Origin: Nemertoderma westbladi
Lineage: Eukaryota; Xenacoelomorpha; Nemertodermatida; Nemertodermatidae
Length of the DNA stretch: 64,000 nt
Reading direction: 5' to 3'
Assembly: GCA_032718475.1 (NCBI GenBank)
Contig: JAUCBJ010000069.1
Span: 92,332 to 156,331 of the forward strand
The notes beneath the pieces were generated by a model. The model was not told the origin of the DNA. It worked only from the letters and a program-made list of their open reading frames with translations, and ran no database searches. A program made the position numbers and the translations under genes. The first letter of the stretch is position 1. Each line of letters starts with the position of its first letter. This document shows, one piece after another, positions 15,580 through 28,132 of this stretch.

Positions 15580-16530
15580 AACCTCGCTCTCACACGGCTA
15601 CTCTATACAACACAAGGTTGCTATTTAACCTAAAACCTCACTGTCACACGGCTACTCTATACAACACAAGGTGCTATTTAACCTAAAACCTCGCTCTCAC
15701 ACGGCTACTCTATACAACACAAGGTTGCTATTTAACCTAAAACCTCACTGTCACACGGCTACTCTACAACACAAGGTGCTATTTAACCTAAAACCTCACT
15801 ATCACACGGCTACTCTATACAACACAAGGTGCTATTTAACCTAAAACCTCGCTCTCACACGGCTACTCTATACAACACAAGGTTGCTATTTAACCTAAAA
15901 CCTCACTGTCACACGGCTACTCTATACAACACAAGGTGCTATTTAACCTAAAACCTCGCTCTCACACGGCTACTCTATACAACACAAGGTTGCTATTTAA
16001 CCTAAAACCTCACTGTCACACGGCTACTCTGTACAACACAAGGTGCTATTTAACCTAAAACCTCGCTCTCACACGGCTACTCTATACAACACAAGGTTGC
16101 TATTTAACCTAAAACCTCACTGTCACACGGCTACTCTACAACACAAGGTGCTATTTAACCTAAAACCTCACTGTCACACGGCTACTCTATACAACACAAG
16201 GTGCTATTTAACCTAAAACCTCGCTCTCACACGGCTACTCTATACAACACAAGGTTGCTATTTAACCTAAAACCTCACTGTCACACGGCTACTCTATACA
16301 ACACAAGGTGCTATTTAACCTAAAACCTCACTGTCACACGGCTACTCTATACAACACAAGGTGCTATTTAACCTAAAACCTCGCTCCACAATGGCTACTC
16401 TATACAACACAAGGTGCTATTTAACCTAAAACCTCGCTCTCACACGGCTACTCTATACAACACAAGGTTGCTATTTAACCTAAAACCTCACTGTCACACG
16501 GCTACTCTACAACACAAGGTGCTATTTAAC
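15580..16530. repeat. Alternating two-monomer repeat (107 bp)
   Basis: Monomers with CGCTCTC and GGTTGC (54 bp) alternate with CACTGTC monomers ending GGTGC (53 bp), interrupted by occasional additional CACTGTC monomers with short CTACAAC. This local dimeric organisation differs from the surrounding mixed order. Confidence 0.75.
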
Positions 16531-16849
16531 CTAAAACCTCACTGCCACACGGCTACTCTATACAACACAAGGTGCTATTTAACCTAAAACCTCGCTCCAC
16601 AATGGCTACTCTATACAACACAAGGTGCTATTTAACCTAAAACCTCGCTGCCACACGGCTACTCTATACAACACAAGGTGCTATTTAACCTAAAACCTCG
16701 CTCCACAATGGCTACTCTATACAACACAAGGTGCTATTTAACCTAAAACCTCGCTCCACAATGGCTACTCTATACAACACAAGGTGCTATTTAACCTAAA
16801 ACCTCACTGCCACACGGCTACTCTATACAACACAAGGTGCTATTTAACC

Positions 16850-17840
16850 TAAAACCTCTCTGCCACACGGCTACTCTATACAACACAAGGTGCTATTTAA
16901 CCTAAAACCTCTCTGCCACACGGCTACTCTATACAACACAAGGTTGCTATTTAACCTAAAACCTCACTGTCACACGGCTACTCTATACAACACAAGGTGC
17001 TATTTAACCTAAAACCTCACTCCACAATGGCTACTCTATACAACACAAGGTTGCTATTTAACCTAAAACCTCACTGCCACCCGGCTACTCTATACAACAC
17101 AAGGTGCTATTTAACCTAAAACCTCTCTGCCACACGGCTACTCTATACAACACAAGGTTGCTATTTAACCTAAAACCTCACTGTCACACGGCTACTCTAT
17201 ACAACACAAGGTGCTATTTAACCTAAAACCTCACTCCACAATGGCTACTCTATACAACACAAGGTTGCTATTTAACCTAAAACCTCGCTGCCACAATGGC
17301 TACTCTATACAACACAAGGTGCTATTTAACCTAAAACCTCGCTGCCACAATGGCTACTCTATACAACACAAGGTGCTATTTAACCTAAAACCTCACTGTC
17401 ACACGGCTACTCTATACAACACAAGGTGCTATTTAACCTAAAACCTCGCTCCACAATGGCTACTCTATACAACACAAGGTGCTATTTAACCTAAAACCTC
17501 TCTGCCACACGGCTACTCTATACAACACAAGGTGCTATTTAACCTAAAACCTCTCTGCCACACGGCTACTCTATACAACACAAGGTGCTATTTAACCTAA
17601 AACCTCTCTGCCACACGGCTACTCTATACAACACAAGGTTGCTATTTAACCTAAAACCTCACTGTCACACGGCTACTCTATACAACACAAGGTGCTATTT
17701 AACCTAAAACCTCGCTCCACAATGGCTACTCTATACAACACAAGGTTGCTATTTAACCTAAAACCTCGCTGTCACACGGCTACTCTATACAACACAAGGT
17801 TGCTATTTAACCTAAAACCTCTCTGCCACACGGCTACTCT
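16850..17840. repeat. Patch of CCTCTCTGCC variant monomers
   Basis: The variant ACCTCTCTGCC (T in place of G or A in block 2) is seen repeatedly here, for example near 16855, 16911, 17125, 17489, 17546, 17602 and 17820. I did not see it elsewhere in the window. It marks a private local amplification. Confidence 0.75.
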
Positions 17841-20460
17841 ATACAACACAAGGTGCTATTTAACCTAAAACCTCGCTCCACAATGTCTACTCTATACAAC
17901 ACAAGGTTGCTATTTAACCTAAAACCTCGCTGCCACACGGCTACTCTATACAACACAAGGTTGCTATTTAACCTAAAACCTCGCTCCACAATGGCTACTC
18001 TATACAACACAAGGTGCTATTTAACCTAAAACCTCGCTCTCACACGGCTACTCTATACAACACAAGGTTGCTATTTAACCTAAAACCTCACTGTCACACG
18101 GCTACTCTATACAACACAAGGTTGCTATTTAACCTAAAACCTCACTGCCACACGGCTACTCTATACAACACAAGGTTGCTATTTAACCTAAAACCTCGCT
18201 CCACAATGGCTACTCTATACAACACAAGGTGCTATTTAACCTAAAACCTCGCTCCACAATGGCTACTCTACAACACAAGGTGCTATTTAACCTAAAACCT
18301 CGCTGCCACACGGCTACTCTATACAACACAAGGTTGCTATTTAACCTAAAACCTCGCTGCCACACGGCTACTCTATACAACACAAGGTGCTATTTAACCT
18401 AAAACCTCGCTCTCACACGGCTACTCTATACAACACAAGGTTGCTATTTAACCTAAAACCTCACTGTCACACGGCTACTCTATACAACACAAGGTGCTAT
18501 TTAACCTAAAACCTCGCTCCACAATGGCTACTCTATACAACACAAGGTTGCTATTTAACCTAAAACCTCACTGCCACACGGCTACTCTATACAACACAAG
18601 GTTGCTATTTAACCTAAAACCTCGCTCCACAATGGCTACTCTATACAACACAAGGTGCTATTTAACCTAAAACCTCACTGTCACACGGCTACTCTATACA
18701 ACACAAGGTTGCTATTTAACCTAAAACCTCACTGCCACACGGCTACTCTATACAACACAAGGTTGCTATTTAACCTAAAACCTCGCTCCACAATGGCTAC
18801 TCTATACAACACAAGGTGCTATTTAACCTAAAACCTCACTGTCACACGGCTACTCTACAACACAAGGTGCTATTTAACCTAAAACCTCACTGCCACACGG
18901 CTACTCTAAACAACACAAGGTTGCTATTTAACCTAAAACCTCGCTGTCACACGGCTACTCTATACAACACAAGGTTGCTATTTAACCTAAAACCTCGCTC
19001 CCACACGGCTACTCTATACAACACAAGGTTGCTATTTAACCTAAAACCTCGCTCCACAATGGCTACTCTATACAACACAAGGTGCTATTTAACCTAAAAC
19101 CTCGCTGCCACACGGCTACTCTACAACACAAGGTTGCTATTTAACCTAAAACCTCGCTGTCACACGGCTACTCTATACAACACAAGGTTGCTATTTAACC
19201 TAAAACCTCGCTCCCACACGGCTACTCTATACAACACAAGGTTGCTATTTAACCTAAAACCTCGCTCCACAATGGCTACTCTATACAACACAAGGTGCTA
19301 TTTAACCTAAAACCTCGCTCCACAATGGCTACTCTATACAACACAAGGTGCTATTTAACCTAAAACCTCACTGCCACACGGCTACTCTATACAACACAAG
19401 GTTGCTATTTAACCTAAAACCTCGCTCCACAATGGCTACTCTATACAACACAAGGTGCTATTTAACCTAAAACCTCGCTCCACAATGGCTACTCTACAAC
19501 ACAAGGTTGCTATTTAACCTAAAACCTCGCTCTCACACGGCTACTCTACAACACAAGGTGCTATTTAACCTAAAACCTCACTGTCACACGGCTACTCTAT
19601 ACAACACAAGGTGCTATTTAACCTAAAACCTCGCTCTCACACGGCTACTCTATACAACACAAGGTGCTATTTAACCTAAAACCTCGCTCCACAATGGCTA
19701 CTCTATACAACACAAGGTGCTATTTAACCTAAAACCTCGCTCTCACACGGCTACTCTATACAACACAAGGTGCTATTTAACCTAAAACCTCGCTCCACAA
19801 TGGCTACTCTACAACACAAGGTTGCTATTTAACCTAAAACCTCGCTCTCACACGGCTACTCTACAACACAAGGTGCTATTTAACCTAAAACCTCACTGTC
19901 ACACGGCTACTCTATACAACACAAGGTTGCTATTTAACCTAAAACCTCGCTCCACAATGGCTACTCTATACAACACAAGGTTCTATTTAACCTAAAACCT
20001 CGCTGTCACACGGCTACTCTATACAACACAAGGTTGCTATTTAACCTAAAACCTCGCTCCACAATGGCTACTCTATACAACACAAGGTGCTATTTAACCT
20101 AAAACCTCGCTCCACAATGGCTACTCTACAACACAAGGTTGCTATTTAACCTAAAACCTCGCTGCCACACGGCTACTCTATACAACACAAGGTTGCTATT
20201 TAACCTAAAACCTCGCTCCACAATGGCTACTCTATACAACACAAGGTGCTATTTAACCTAAAACCTCGCTCCACAATGGCTACTCTACAACACAAGGTTG
20301 CTATTTAACCTAAAACCTCACTGTCACCCGGCTACTCTACAACACAAGGTTGCTATTTAACCTAAAACCTCACTGCCACACGGCTACTCTATACAACACA
20401 AGGTTGCTATTTAACCTAAAACCTCGCTGCCACACGGCTACTCTACACAACACAAGGTTG

Positions 20461-20890
20461 CTATTTAACCTAAAACCTCACTGCCACACGGCTACTCTAT
20501 ACAACACAAGGTTGCTATTTAACCTAAAACCTCACTGCCACACGGCTACTCTATACAACACAAGGTTGCTATTTAACCTAAAACCTCACTGCCACACGGC
20601 TACTCTATACAACACAAGGTTGCTATTTAACCTAAAACCTCACTGCCACACGGCTACTCTATACAACACAAGGTTGCTATTTAACCTAAAACCTCACTGC
20701 CACACGGCTACTCTATACAACACAAGGTTGCTATTTAACCTAAAACCTCACTGCCACACGGCTACTCTATACAACACAAGGTTGCTATTTAACCTAAAAC
20801 CTCACTGCCACACGGCTACTCTATACAACACAAGGTTGCTATTTAACCTAAAACCTCACTGTCACACGGCTACTCTATACAACACAAGGT
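20461..20890. repeat. Homogenised run of 54-bp monomers
   Basis: Seven successive 54-bp monomers with CACTGCC and GGTTGC are followed by one identical except for CACTGTC. This is the most uniform stretch of the array. It sits inside the longest satellite open frame (20350-21066), which exists only because all units here are 54 bp. Confidence 0.85.
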
Positions 20891-23800
20891 TGCTATTTAA
20901 CCTAAAACCTCGCTGCCACACGGCTACTCTATACAACACAAGGTTGCTATTTAACCTAAAACCTCGCTCTCACACGGCTACTCTATACAACACAAGGTTG
21001 CTATTTAACCTAAAACCTCGCTGCCACACGGCTACTCTATACAACACAAGGTGCTATTTAACCTAAAACCTCGCTGTCACACGGCTACTCTATACAACAC
21101 AAGGTGTTATTTAACCTAAAACCTCACTGCCACACGGCTACTCTATACAACACAAGGTGCTATTTAACCTAAAACCTCGCTCCACAATGGCTACTCTATA
21201 CAACACAAGGTTGCTATTTAACCTAAAACCTCGCTCCACAATGGCTACTCTATACAACACAAGGTTGCTATTTAACCTAAAACCTCGCTCCACAATGGCT
21301 ACTCTACAACACAAGGTGCTATTTAACCTAAAACCTCGCTCCACAATGGCTACTCTACAACACAAGGTGCTATTTAACCTAAAACCTCACTGTCACACGG
21401 CTACTCTACAACACAAGGTGCTATTTAACCTAAAACCTCACTGTCACACGGCTACTCTATACAACACAAGGTTGCTATTTAACCTAAAACCTCGCTCCAC
21501 AATGGCTACTCTATACAACACAAGGTTGCTATTTAACCTAAAACCTCGCTCCACAATGGCTACTCTATACAACACAAGGTGCTATTTAACCTAAAACCTC
21601 GCTCCACAATGGCTACTCTACAACACAAGGTGCTATTTAACCTAAAACCTCGCTCCACAATGGCTACTCTACAACACAAGGTGCTATTTAACCTAAAACC
21701 TCACTGTCACACGGCTACTCTACAACACAAGGTGCTATTTAACCTAAAACCTCACTGTCACACGGCTACTCTACAACACAAGGTGCTATTTAACCTAAAA
21801 CCTCACTGTCACACGGCTACTCTCTACAACACAAGGTTGCTATTTAACCTAAAACCTCGCTGCCACACGGCTACTCTACAACACAAGGTGCTATTTAACC
21901 TAAAACCTCGCTGTCACACGGCTACTCTATACAACACAAGGTTGCTATTTAACCTAAAACCTCACTGTCACACGGCTACTCTATACAACACAAGGTGCTA
22001 TTTAACCTAAAACCTCGCTCCACAATGGCTACTCTACAACACAAGGTTGCTATTTAACCTAAAACCTCGCTGTCACACGGCTACTCTATACAACACAAGG
22101 TGCTATTTAACCTAAAACCTCGCTCTCACATGGCTACTCTATACAACACAAGGTGCTATTTAACCTAAAACCTCGCTCTCACACGGCTACTCTACAACAC
22201 AAGGTTGCTATTTAACCTAAAACCCCGCTCTCACACGGCTACTCTACAACACAAGGTGCTATTTAACCTAAAACCTCGCTCCACAATGGCTACTCTACAA
22301 CACAAGGTGCTATTTAACCTAAAACCTCACTGTCACACGGCTACTCTATACAACACAAGGTTGCTATTTAACCTAAAACCTCACTGTCACACGGCTACTC
22401 TATACAACACAAGGTTGCTATTTAACCTAAAACCTCGCTGCCACACGGCTACTCTATACAACACAAGGTTGCTATTTAACCTAAAACCTCGCTCCACAAT
22501 GGCTACTCTATACAACACAAGGTGCTATTTAACCTAAAACCTCGCTCCACAATGGCTACTCTACAACACAAGGTTGCTATTTAACCTAAAACCTCGCTCC
22601 ACAATGGCTACTCTATACAACACAAGGTGCTATTTAACCTAAAACCTCGCTGCCACACGGCTACTCTATACAACACAAGGTTGCTATTTAACCTAAAACC
22701 TCGCTGTCACACGGCTACTCTATACAACACAAGGTGCTATTTAACCTAAAACCTCGCTGCCACACGGCTACTCTACAACACAAGGTGCTATTTAACCTAA
22801 AACCTCGCTCCACAATGGCTATTCTACAACACAAGGTTGCTATTTAACCTAAAACCTCGCTCCACAATGGCTACTCTATACAACACAAGGTGCTATTTAA
22901 CCTAAAACCTCGCTCCACAATGGCTACTCTACAACACAAGGTTGCTATTTAACCTAAAACCCCGCTCTCACACGGCTACTCTATACAACACAAGGTGCTA
23001 TTTAACCTAAAACCCCGCTCTCACACGGCTACTCTACAACACAAGGTGCTATTTAACCTAAAACCTCACTGTCACACGGCTACTCTATACAACACAAGGT
23101 TGCTATTTAACCTAAAACCTCGCTCCACAATGGCTACTCTATACAACACAAGGTGCTATTTAACCTAAAACCTCGCTCTCACACGGCTACTCTACAACAC
23201 AAGGTGCTATTTAACCTAAAACCTCACTGTCACACGGCTACTCTATACAACACAAGGTTGCTATTTAACCTAAAACCTCGCTCCACAATGGCTACTCTAT
23301 ACAACACAAGGTGCTATTTAACCTAAAACCTCGCTCTCACACGGCTACTCTACAACACAAGGTGCTATTTAACCTAAAACCCCGCTCTCACACGGCTACT
23401 CTACAACACAAGGTGCTATTTAACCTAAAACCTCACTGTCACACGGCTACTCTATACAACACAAGGTTGCTATTTAACCTAAAACCTCGCTCCACAATGG
23501 CTACTCTATACAACACAAGGTGCTATTTAACCTAAAACCTCGCTCCACAATGGCTACTCTACAACACAAGGTTGCTATTTAACCTAAAACCTCGCTCCAC
23601 AATGGCTACTCTATACAACACAAGGTGCTATTTAACCTAAAACCTCGCTCCACAATGGCTACTCTACAACACAAGGTTGCTATTTAACCTAAAACCCCGC
23701 TCTCACACGGCTACTCTACAACACAAGGTGCTATTTAACCTAAAACCTCACTGTCACACGGCTACTCTATACAACACAAGGTTGCTATTTAACCTAAAAC

Positions 23801-26560
23801 CTCGCTCCACAATGGCTACTCTACAACACAAGGTTGCTATTTAACCTAAAACCTCGCTCTCACACGGCTACTCTACAACACAAGGTGCTATTTAACCTAA
23901 AACCTCACTGTCACACGGCTACTCTATACAACACAAGGTTGCTATTTAACCTAAAACCTCGCTCCACAATGGCTACTCTACAACACAAGGTGCTATTTAA
24001 CCTAAAACCTTGCTCCACAATGGCTACTCTATACAACACAAGGTTGCTATTTAACCTAAAACCTCGCTCTCACACGGCTACTCTATACAACACAATGTTG
24101 CTATTTAACCTAAAACCTCACTGTCACACGGCTACTCTATACAACACAAGGTGCTATTTAACCTAAAACCTCGCTGTCACACGGCTACTCTATACAACAC
24201 AAGGTGCTATTTAACCTAAAACCTCGCTGCCACACGGCTACTCTATACAACACAAGGTTGCTATTTAACCTAAAACCTCACTGCCACACGGCTACTCTAT
24301 ACAACACAAGGTGCTATTTAACCTAAAACCTCGCTCCACAATGGCTACTCTACAACACAAGGTTGCTATTTAACCTAAAACCTCGCTGTCACACGGCTAC
24401 TCTATACAACACAAGGTTGCTATTTAACCTAAAACCTCACTGTCACACGGCTACTCTATACAACACAAGGTTGCTATTTAACCTAAAACCTCGCTCTCAC
24501 ACGGCTACTCTACAACACAAGGTGCTATTTAACCTAAAACCTCACTGTCACACGGCTACTCTATACAACACAAGGTTGCTATTTAACCTAAAACCTCGCT
24601 CCACAATGGCTACTCTATACAACACAAGGTGCTATTTAACCTAAAACCTCGCTCCACAATGGCTACTCTATACAACACAAGGTGCTATTTAACCTAAAAC
24701 CTCGCTCTCACACGGCTACTCTATACAACACAAGGTGCTATTTAACCTAAAACCTCGCTCCACAATGGCTACTCTACAACACAAGGTTGCTATTTAACCT
24801 AAAACCCCGCTCCACAATGGCTACTCTATACAACACAAGGTGCTATTTAACCTAAAACCTCGCTCTCACACGGCTACTCTACAACACAAGGTGCTATTTA
24901 ACCTAAAACCTCACTGTCACACGGCTACTCTATACAACACAAGGTTGCTATTTAACCTAAAACCTCGCTCCACAATGGCTACTCTATACAACACAAGGTT
25001 GCTATTTAACCTAAAACCTCGCTCCACAATGGCTACTCTATACAACACAAGGTGCTATTTAACCTAAAACCTCGCTCTCACACGGCTACTCTATACAACA
25101 CAAGGTTGCTATTTAACCTAAAACCTCGCTCCACAATGGCTACTCTATACAACACAAGGTGCTATTTAACCTAAAACCTCGCTCTCACACGGCTACTCTA
25201 TACAACACAAGGTGCTATTTAACCTAAAACCTCGCTCTCACACGGCTACTCTCTACAACACAAGGTTGCTATTTAACCTAAAACCTCACTGTCACACGGC
25301 TACTCTATACAACACAAGGTGCTATTTAACCTAAAACCTCGCTGCCACACGGCTACTCTATACAACACAAGGTGCTATTTAACCTAAAACCTCGCTCTCA
25401 CACGGCTACTCTATACAACACAAGGTTGCTATTTAACCTAAAACCTCACTGTCACACGGCTACTCTATACAACACAAGGTGCTATTTAACCTAAAACCTC
25501 GCTCCACAATGGCTACTCTATACAACACAAGGTGCTATTTAACCTAAAACCTCGCTGTCACACGGCTACTCTATACAACACAAGGTTGCTATTTAACCTA
25601 AAACCTCGCTGTCACACGGCTACTCTATACAACACAAGGTTGCTATTTAACCTAAAACCTCGCTCTCACACGGCTACTCTATACAACACAAGGTTGCTAT
25701 TTAACCTAAAACCTCACTGTCACACGGCTACTCTATACAACACAAGGTGCTATTTAACCTAAAACCTCGCTCCACAATGGCTACTCTATACAACACAAGG
25801 TTGCTATTTAACCTAAAACCTCGCTCTCACACGGCTACTCTATACAACACAAGGTTGCTATTTAACCTAAAACCTCACTGTCACACGGCTACTCTATACA
25901 ACACAAGGTTGCTATTTAACCTAAAACCTCGCTGTCATACGGCTACTCTATACAACACAAGGTTGCTATTTAACCTAAAACCTCGCTGTCATACGGCTAC
26001 TCTATACAACACAAGGTTGCTATTTAACCTAAAACCTCGCTCTCACACGGCTACTCTATACAACACAAGGTGCTATTTAACCTAAAACCTCGCTCTCACA
26101 CGGCTACTCTATACAACACAAGGTGCTATTTAACCTAAAACCTCGCTCTCACACGGCTACTCTATACAACACAAGGTGCTATTTAACCTAAAACCTCGCT
26201 GCCACACGGCTACTCTATACAACACAAGGTTGCTATTTAACCTAAAACCTCACTGTCACACGGCTACTCTATACAACACAAGGTGCTATTTAACCTAAAA
26301 CCTCACTGTCACACGGCTACTCTATACAACACAAGGTGCTATTTAACCTAAAACCTCACTGCCACACGGCTACTCTACAACACAAGGTGCTATTTAACCT
26401 AAAACCTCGCTCTCACACGGCTACTCTATACAACACAAGGTTGCTATTTAACCTAAAACCTCACTGTCACACGGCTACTCTATACAACACAAGGTGCTAT
26501 TTAACCTAAAACCTCACTGTCACACGGCTACTCTATACAACACAAGGTGCTATTTAACCT

Positions 26561-27200
26561 AAAACCTCGCTCTCACACGGCTACTCTATACAACACAAGG
26601 TGCTATTTAACCTAAAACCTCGCTCTCACACGGCTACTCTATACAACACAAGGTTGCTATTTAACCTAAAACCTCACTGTCACACGGCTACTCTATACAA
26701 CACAAGGTGCTATTTAACCTAAAACCTCGCTCTCACACGGCTACTCTATACAACACAAGGTGCTATTTAACCTAAAACCTCGCTCTCACACGGCTACTCT
26801 ATACAACACAAGGTTGCTATTTAACCTAAAACCTCACTGTCACACGGCTACTCTATACAACACAAGGTGCTATTTAACCTAAAACCTCGCTCTCACACGG
26901 CTACTCTATACAACACAAGGTGCTATTTAACCTAAAACCTCGCTCTCACACGGCTACTCTATACAACACAAGGTTGCTATTTAACCTAAAACCTCACTGT
27001 CACACGGCTACTCTATACAACACAAGGTGCTATTTAACCTAAAACCTCGCTCTCACACGGCTACTCTATACAACACAAGGTGCTATTTAACCTAAAACCT
27101 CGCTCTCACACGGCTACTCTATACAACACAAGGTTGCTATTTAACCTAAAACCTCACTGTCACACGGCTACTCTATACAACACAAGGTGCTATTTAACCT
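26561..27200. repeat. 160-bp trimer higher-order repeat, four copies
   Basis: Four back-to-back copies of a three-monomer unit begin at 26561, 26721, 26881 and 27041, exactly 160 bp apart. The order is CGCTCTC ending GGTGC (53 bp), CGCTCTC ending GGTTGC (54 bp), CACTGTC ending GGTGC (53 bp). This is a clear young higher-order repeat close to the LINE insertion. Confidence 0.92.
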
Positions 27201-27957
27201 AAAACCTCGCTCCACAATGGCTACTCTATACAACACAAGGTTGCTATTTAACCTAAAACCTCACTGTCACACGGCTACTCTATACAACACAAGGTTCTAT
27301 TTCACCTAAAACCTCGCTCCACAATGGCTACTCTACAACACAAGGTGCTATTTAACCTAAAACCTCGCTGTCACACGGCTACTCTATACAACACAAGGTT
27401 GCTATTTAACCTAAAACCTCACTGTCACACGGCTACTCTATACAACACAAGGTGCTATTTAACCTAAAACCTCGCTCCACAATGGCTACTCTACAACACA
27501 AGGTTGCTATTTAACCTAAAACCTCGCTGTCACACGGCTACTCTATACAACACAAGGTGCTATTTAACCTAAAACATCGCTCTCACACGGCTACTCTATA
27601 CAACACAAGGTGCTATTTAACCTATAACCTCGCTGTCACACGGCTACTCTATACAACACAAGGTGCTATTTAACCTATAACCTCACTGTCACACGGCTAC
27701 TCTATACAACACAAGGTGCTATTTAACCTAAAACCTCGCTCCACAATGGCTACTCTACAACACAAGGTTGCTATTTAACCTAAAACCTCGCTGTCACACG
27801 GCTACTCTATACAACACAAGGTTGCTATTTAACCTAAAACCTCGCTCCACAATGGCTACTCTATACAACACAAGGTGCTATTTAACCTAAAACCTCACTG
27901 CCACACGGCTACTCTATACAACACAAGGTTGCTATTTAACCTAAAACCTCGCTCCAC

Positions 27958-27963
27958 AATGGC
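27958..27963. repeat. Target-site duplication, left copy (AATGGC)
   Basis: The satellite monomer runs normally as CCTCGCTCCACAATGGC and then departs into non-satellite sequence at 27964. The same six bases stand at the right junction, where the monomer resumes as GGCTACTCTATAC. The first AAT is ambiguous because the element tail is itself AAT repeats, so the duplication is 3 to 6 bp. Confidence 0.8.
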
Positions 27964-27990
27964 CGTAATCCGTAAACCGTAATCCGTAAC
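27963..27990 (+). repeat. Four CCGTAAN heptamers at LINE 5' end
   Basis: The first 28 bases read as four tandem heptamers, or two 14-mers that differ only in the last base. A related CGTAATCCG string recurs beside the 3' tail at 38681-38689. The first C is shared with the satellite, so the element may begin at 27963 or 27964. Confidence 0.85.
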
Positions 27991-28132
27991 CAGATCCTAA
28001 ACCGTAGCAGTTAATTGCCTGTATCAACCACCCTACTTGTAACAAAGTTGTAGTTAATTAATTAATTCTGCTGGACTGCTGACCGGTATATATTGTAAAT
28101 ATAACTTGCACTTTACTGCATTGTCAAAGACA
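27964..28132 (+). promoter_or_regulatory. LINE 5' leader
   Basis: This is a noncoding leader of about 170 bp between the satellite junction and the first ATG of ORF1. It opens with four heptamers CCGTAAT, CCGTAAA, CCGTAAT, CCGTAAC (27963-27990). A TTAATTAATTAATT stretch lies near 28054-28067. The ORF1 frame is closed by a TAA at 28055. Autonomous LINEs normally have an internal promoter in this position, but I see no recognisable core promoter motif, so that role is inferred from location. Confidence 0.6.

Larger units (their letters stand above)
1..27963. repeat. 51-54 bp satellite array, left arm
   Basis: This is a continuous head-to-tail tandem array, all in one orientation, of a monomer built from four blocks. 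Block 1 is AACCTAAAACCT. Block 2 is variable: CGCTCCACAATGG, or C(G/A)CT(G/C)(T/C)CACACGG. Block 3 is CTACTCTATACAACACAAGG, or a form lacking two bases (CTACTCTACAAC). Block 4 is TTGCTATTT, TGCTATTT or TTCTATTT. Combining the indels gives 54, 53, 52 or 51 bp, so about 525 copies by division. Neighbouring monomers are very similar and most differences are choices among the same few variants. No gene or other element interrupts this arm. The last monomer is cut by the LINE inside CACAATGGC. The open frames across it are a by-product of 54- and 51-bp monomers being multiples of three. Confidence 0.97.

Noticed and set aside
312-27100. Many plus-strand open frames of 73-238 codons across the satellite (and again 39317-62518)
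   Set aside because: They are produced by runs of 54- and 51-bp monomers, both multiples of three. They end whenever a 53- or 52-bp monomer shifts frame, start at arbitrary monomers and all encode the same 17-18 residue repeat. No start context, conservation of frame or domain supports coding.
1-27963. Telomeric repeat, because AACCTAAAACC resembles CCCTAA-type telomere DNA
   Set aside because: The motif occurs once per 51-54 bp monomer inside a longer unit, never as short tandem CCCTAA or CCCTAAA.
1-27963. CRISPR array
   Set aside because: There are no unique spacers between constant repeats; the entire monomer is repeated, and the resident retrotransposon is eukaryotic.
28106-28132. ORF1 start at TTG 28106
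   Set aside because: A eukaryotic element would normally begin at ATG; the first in-frame ATG is 28133 with A at -3.
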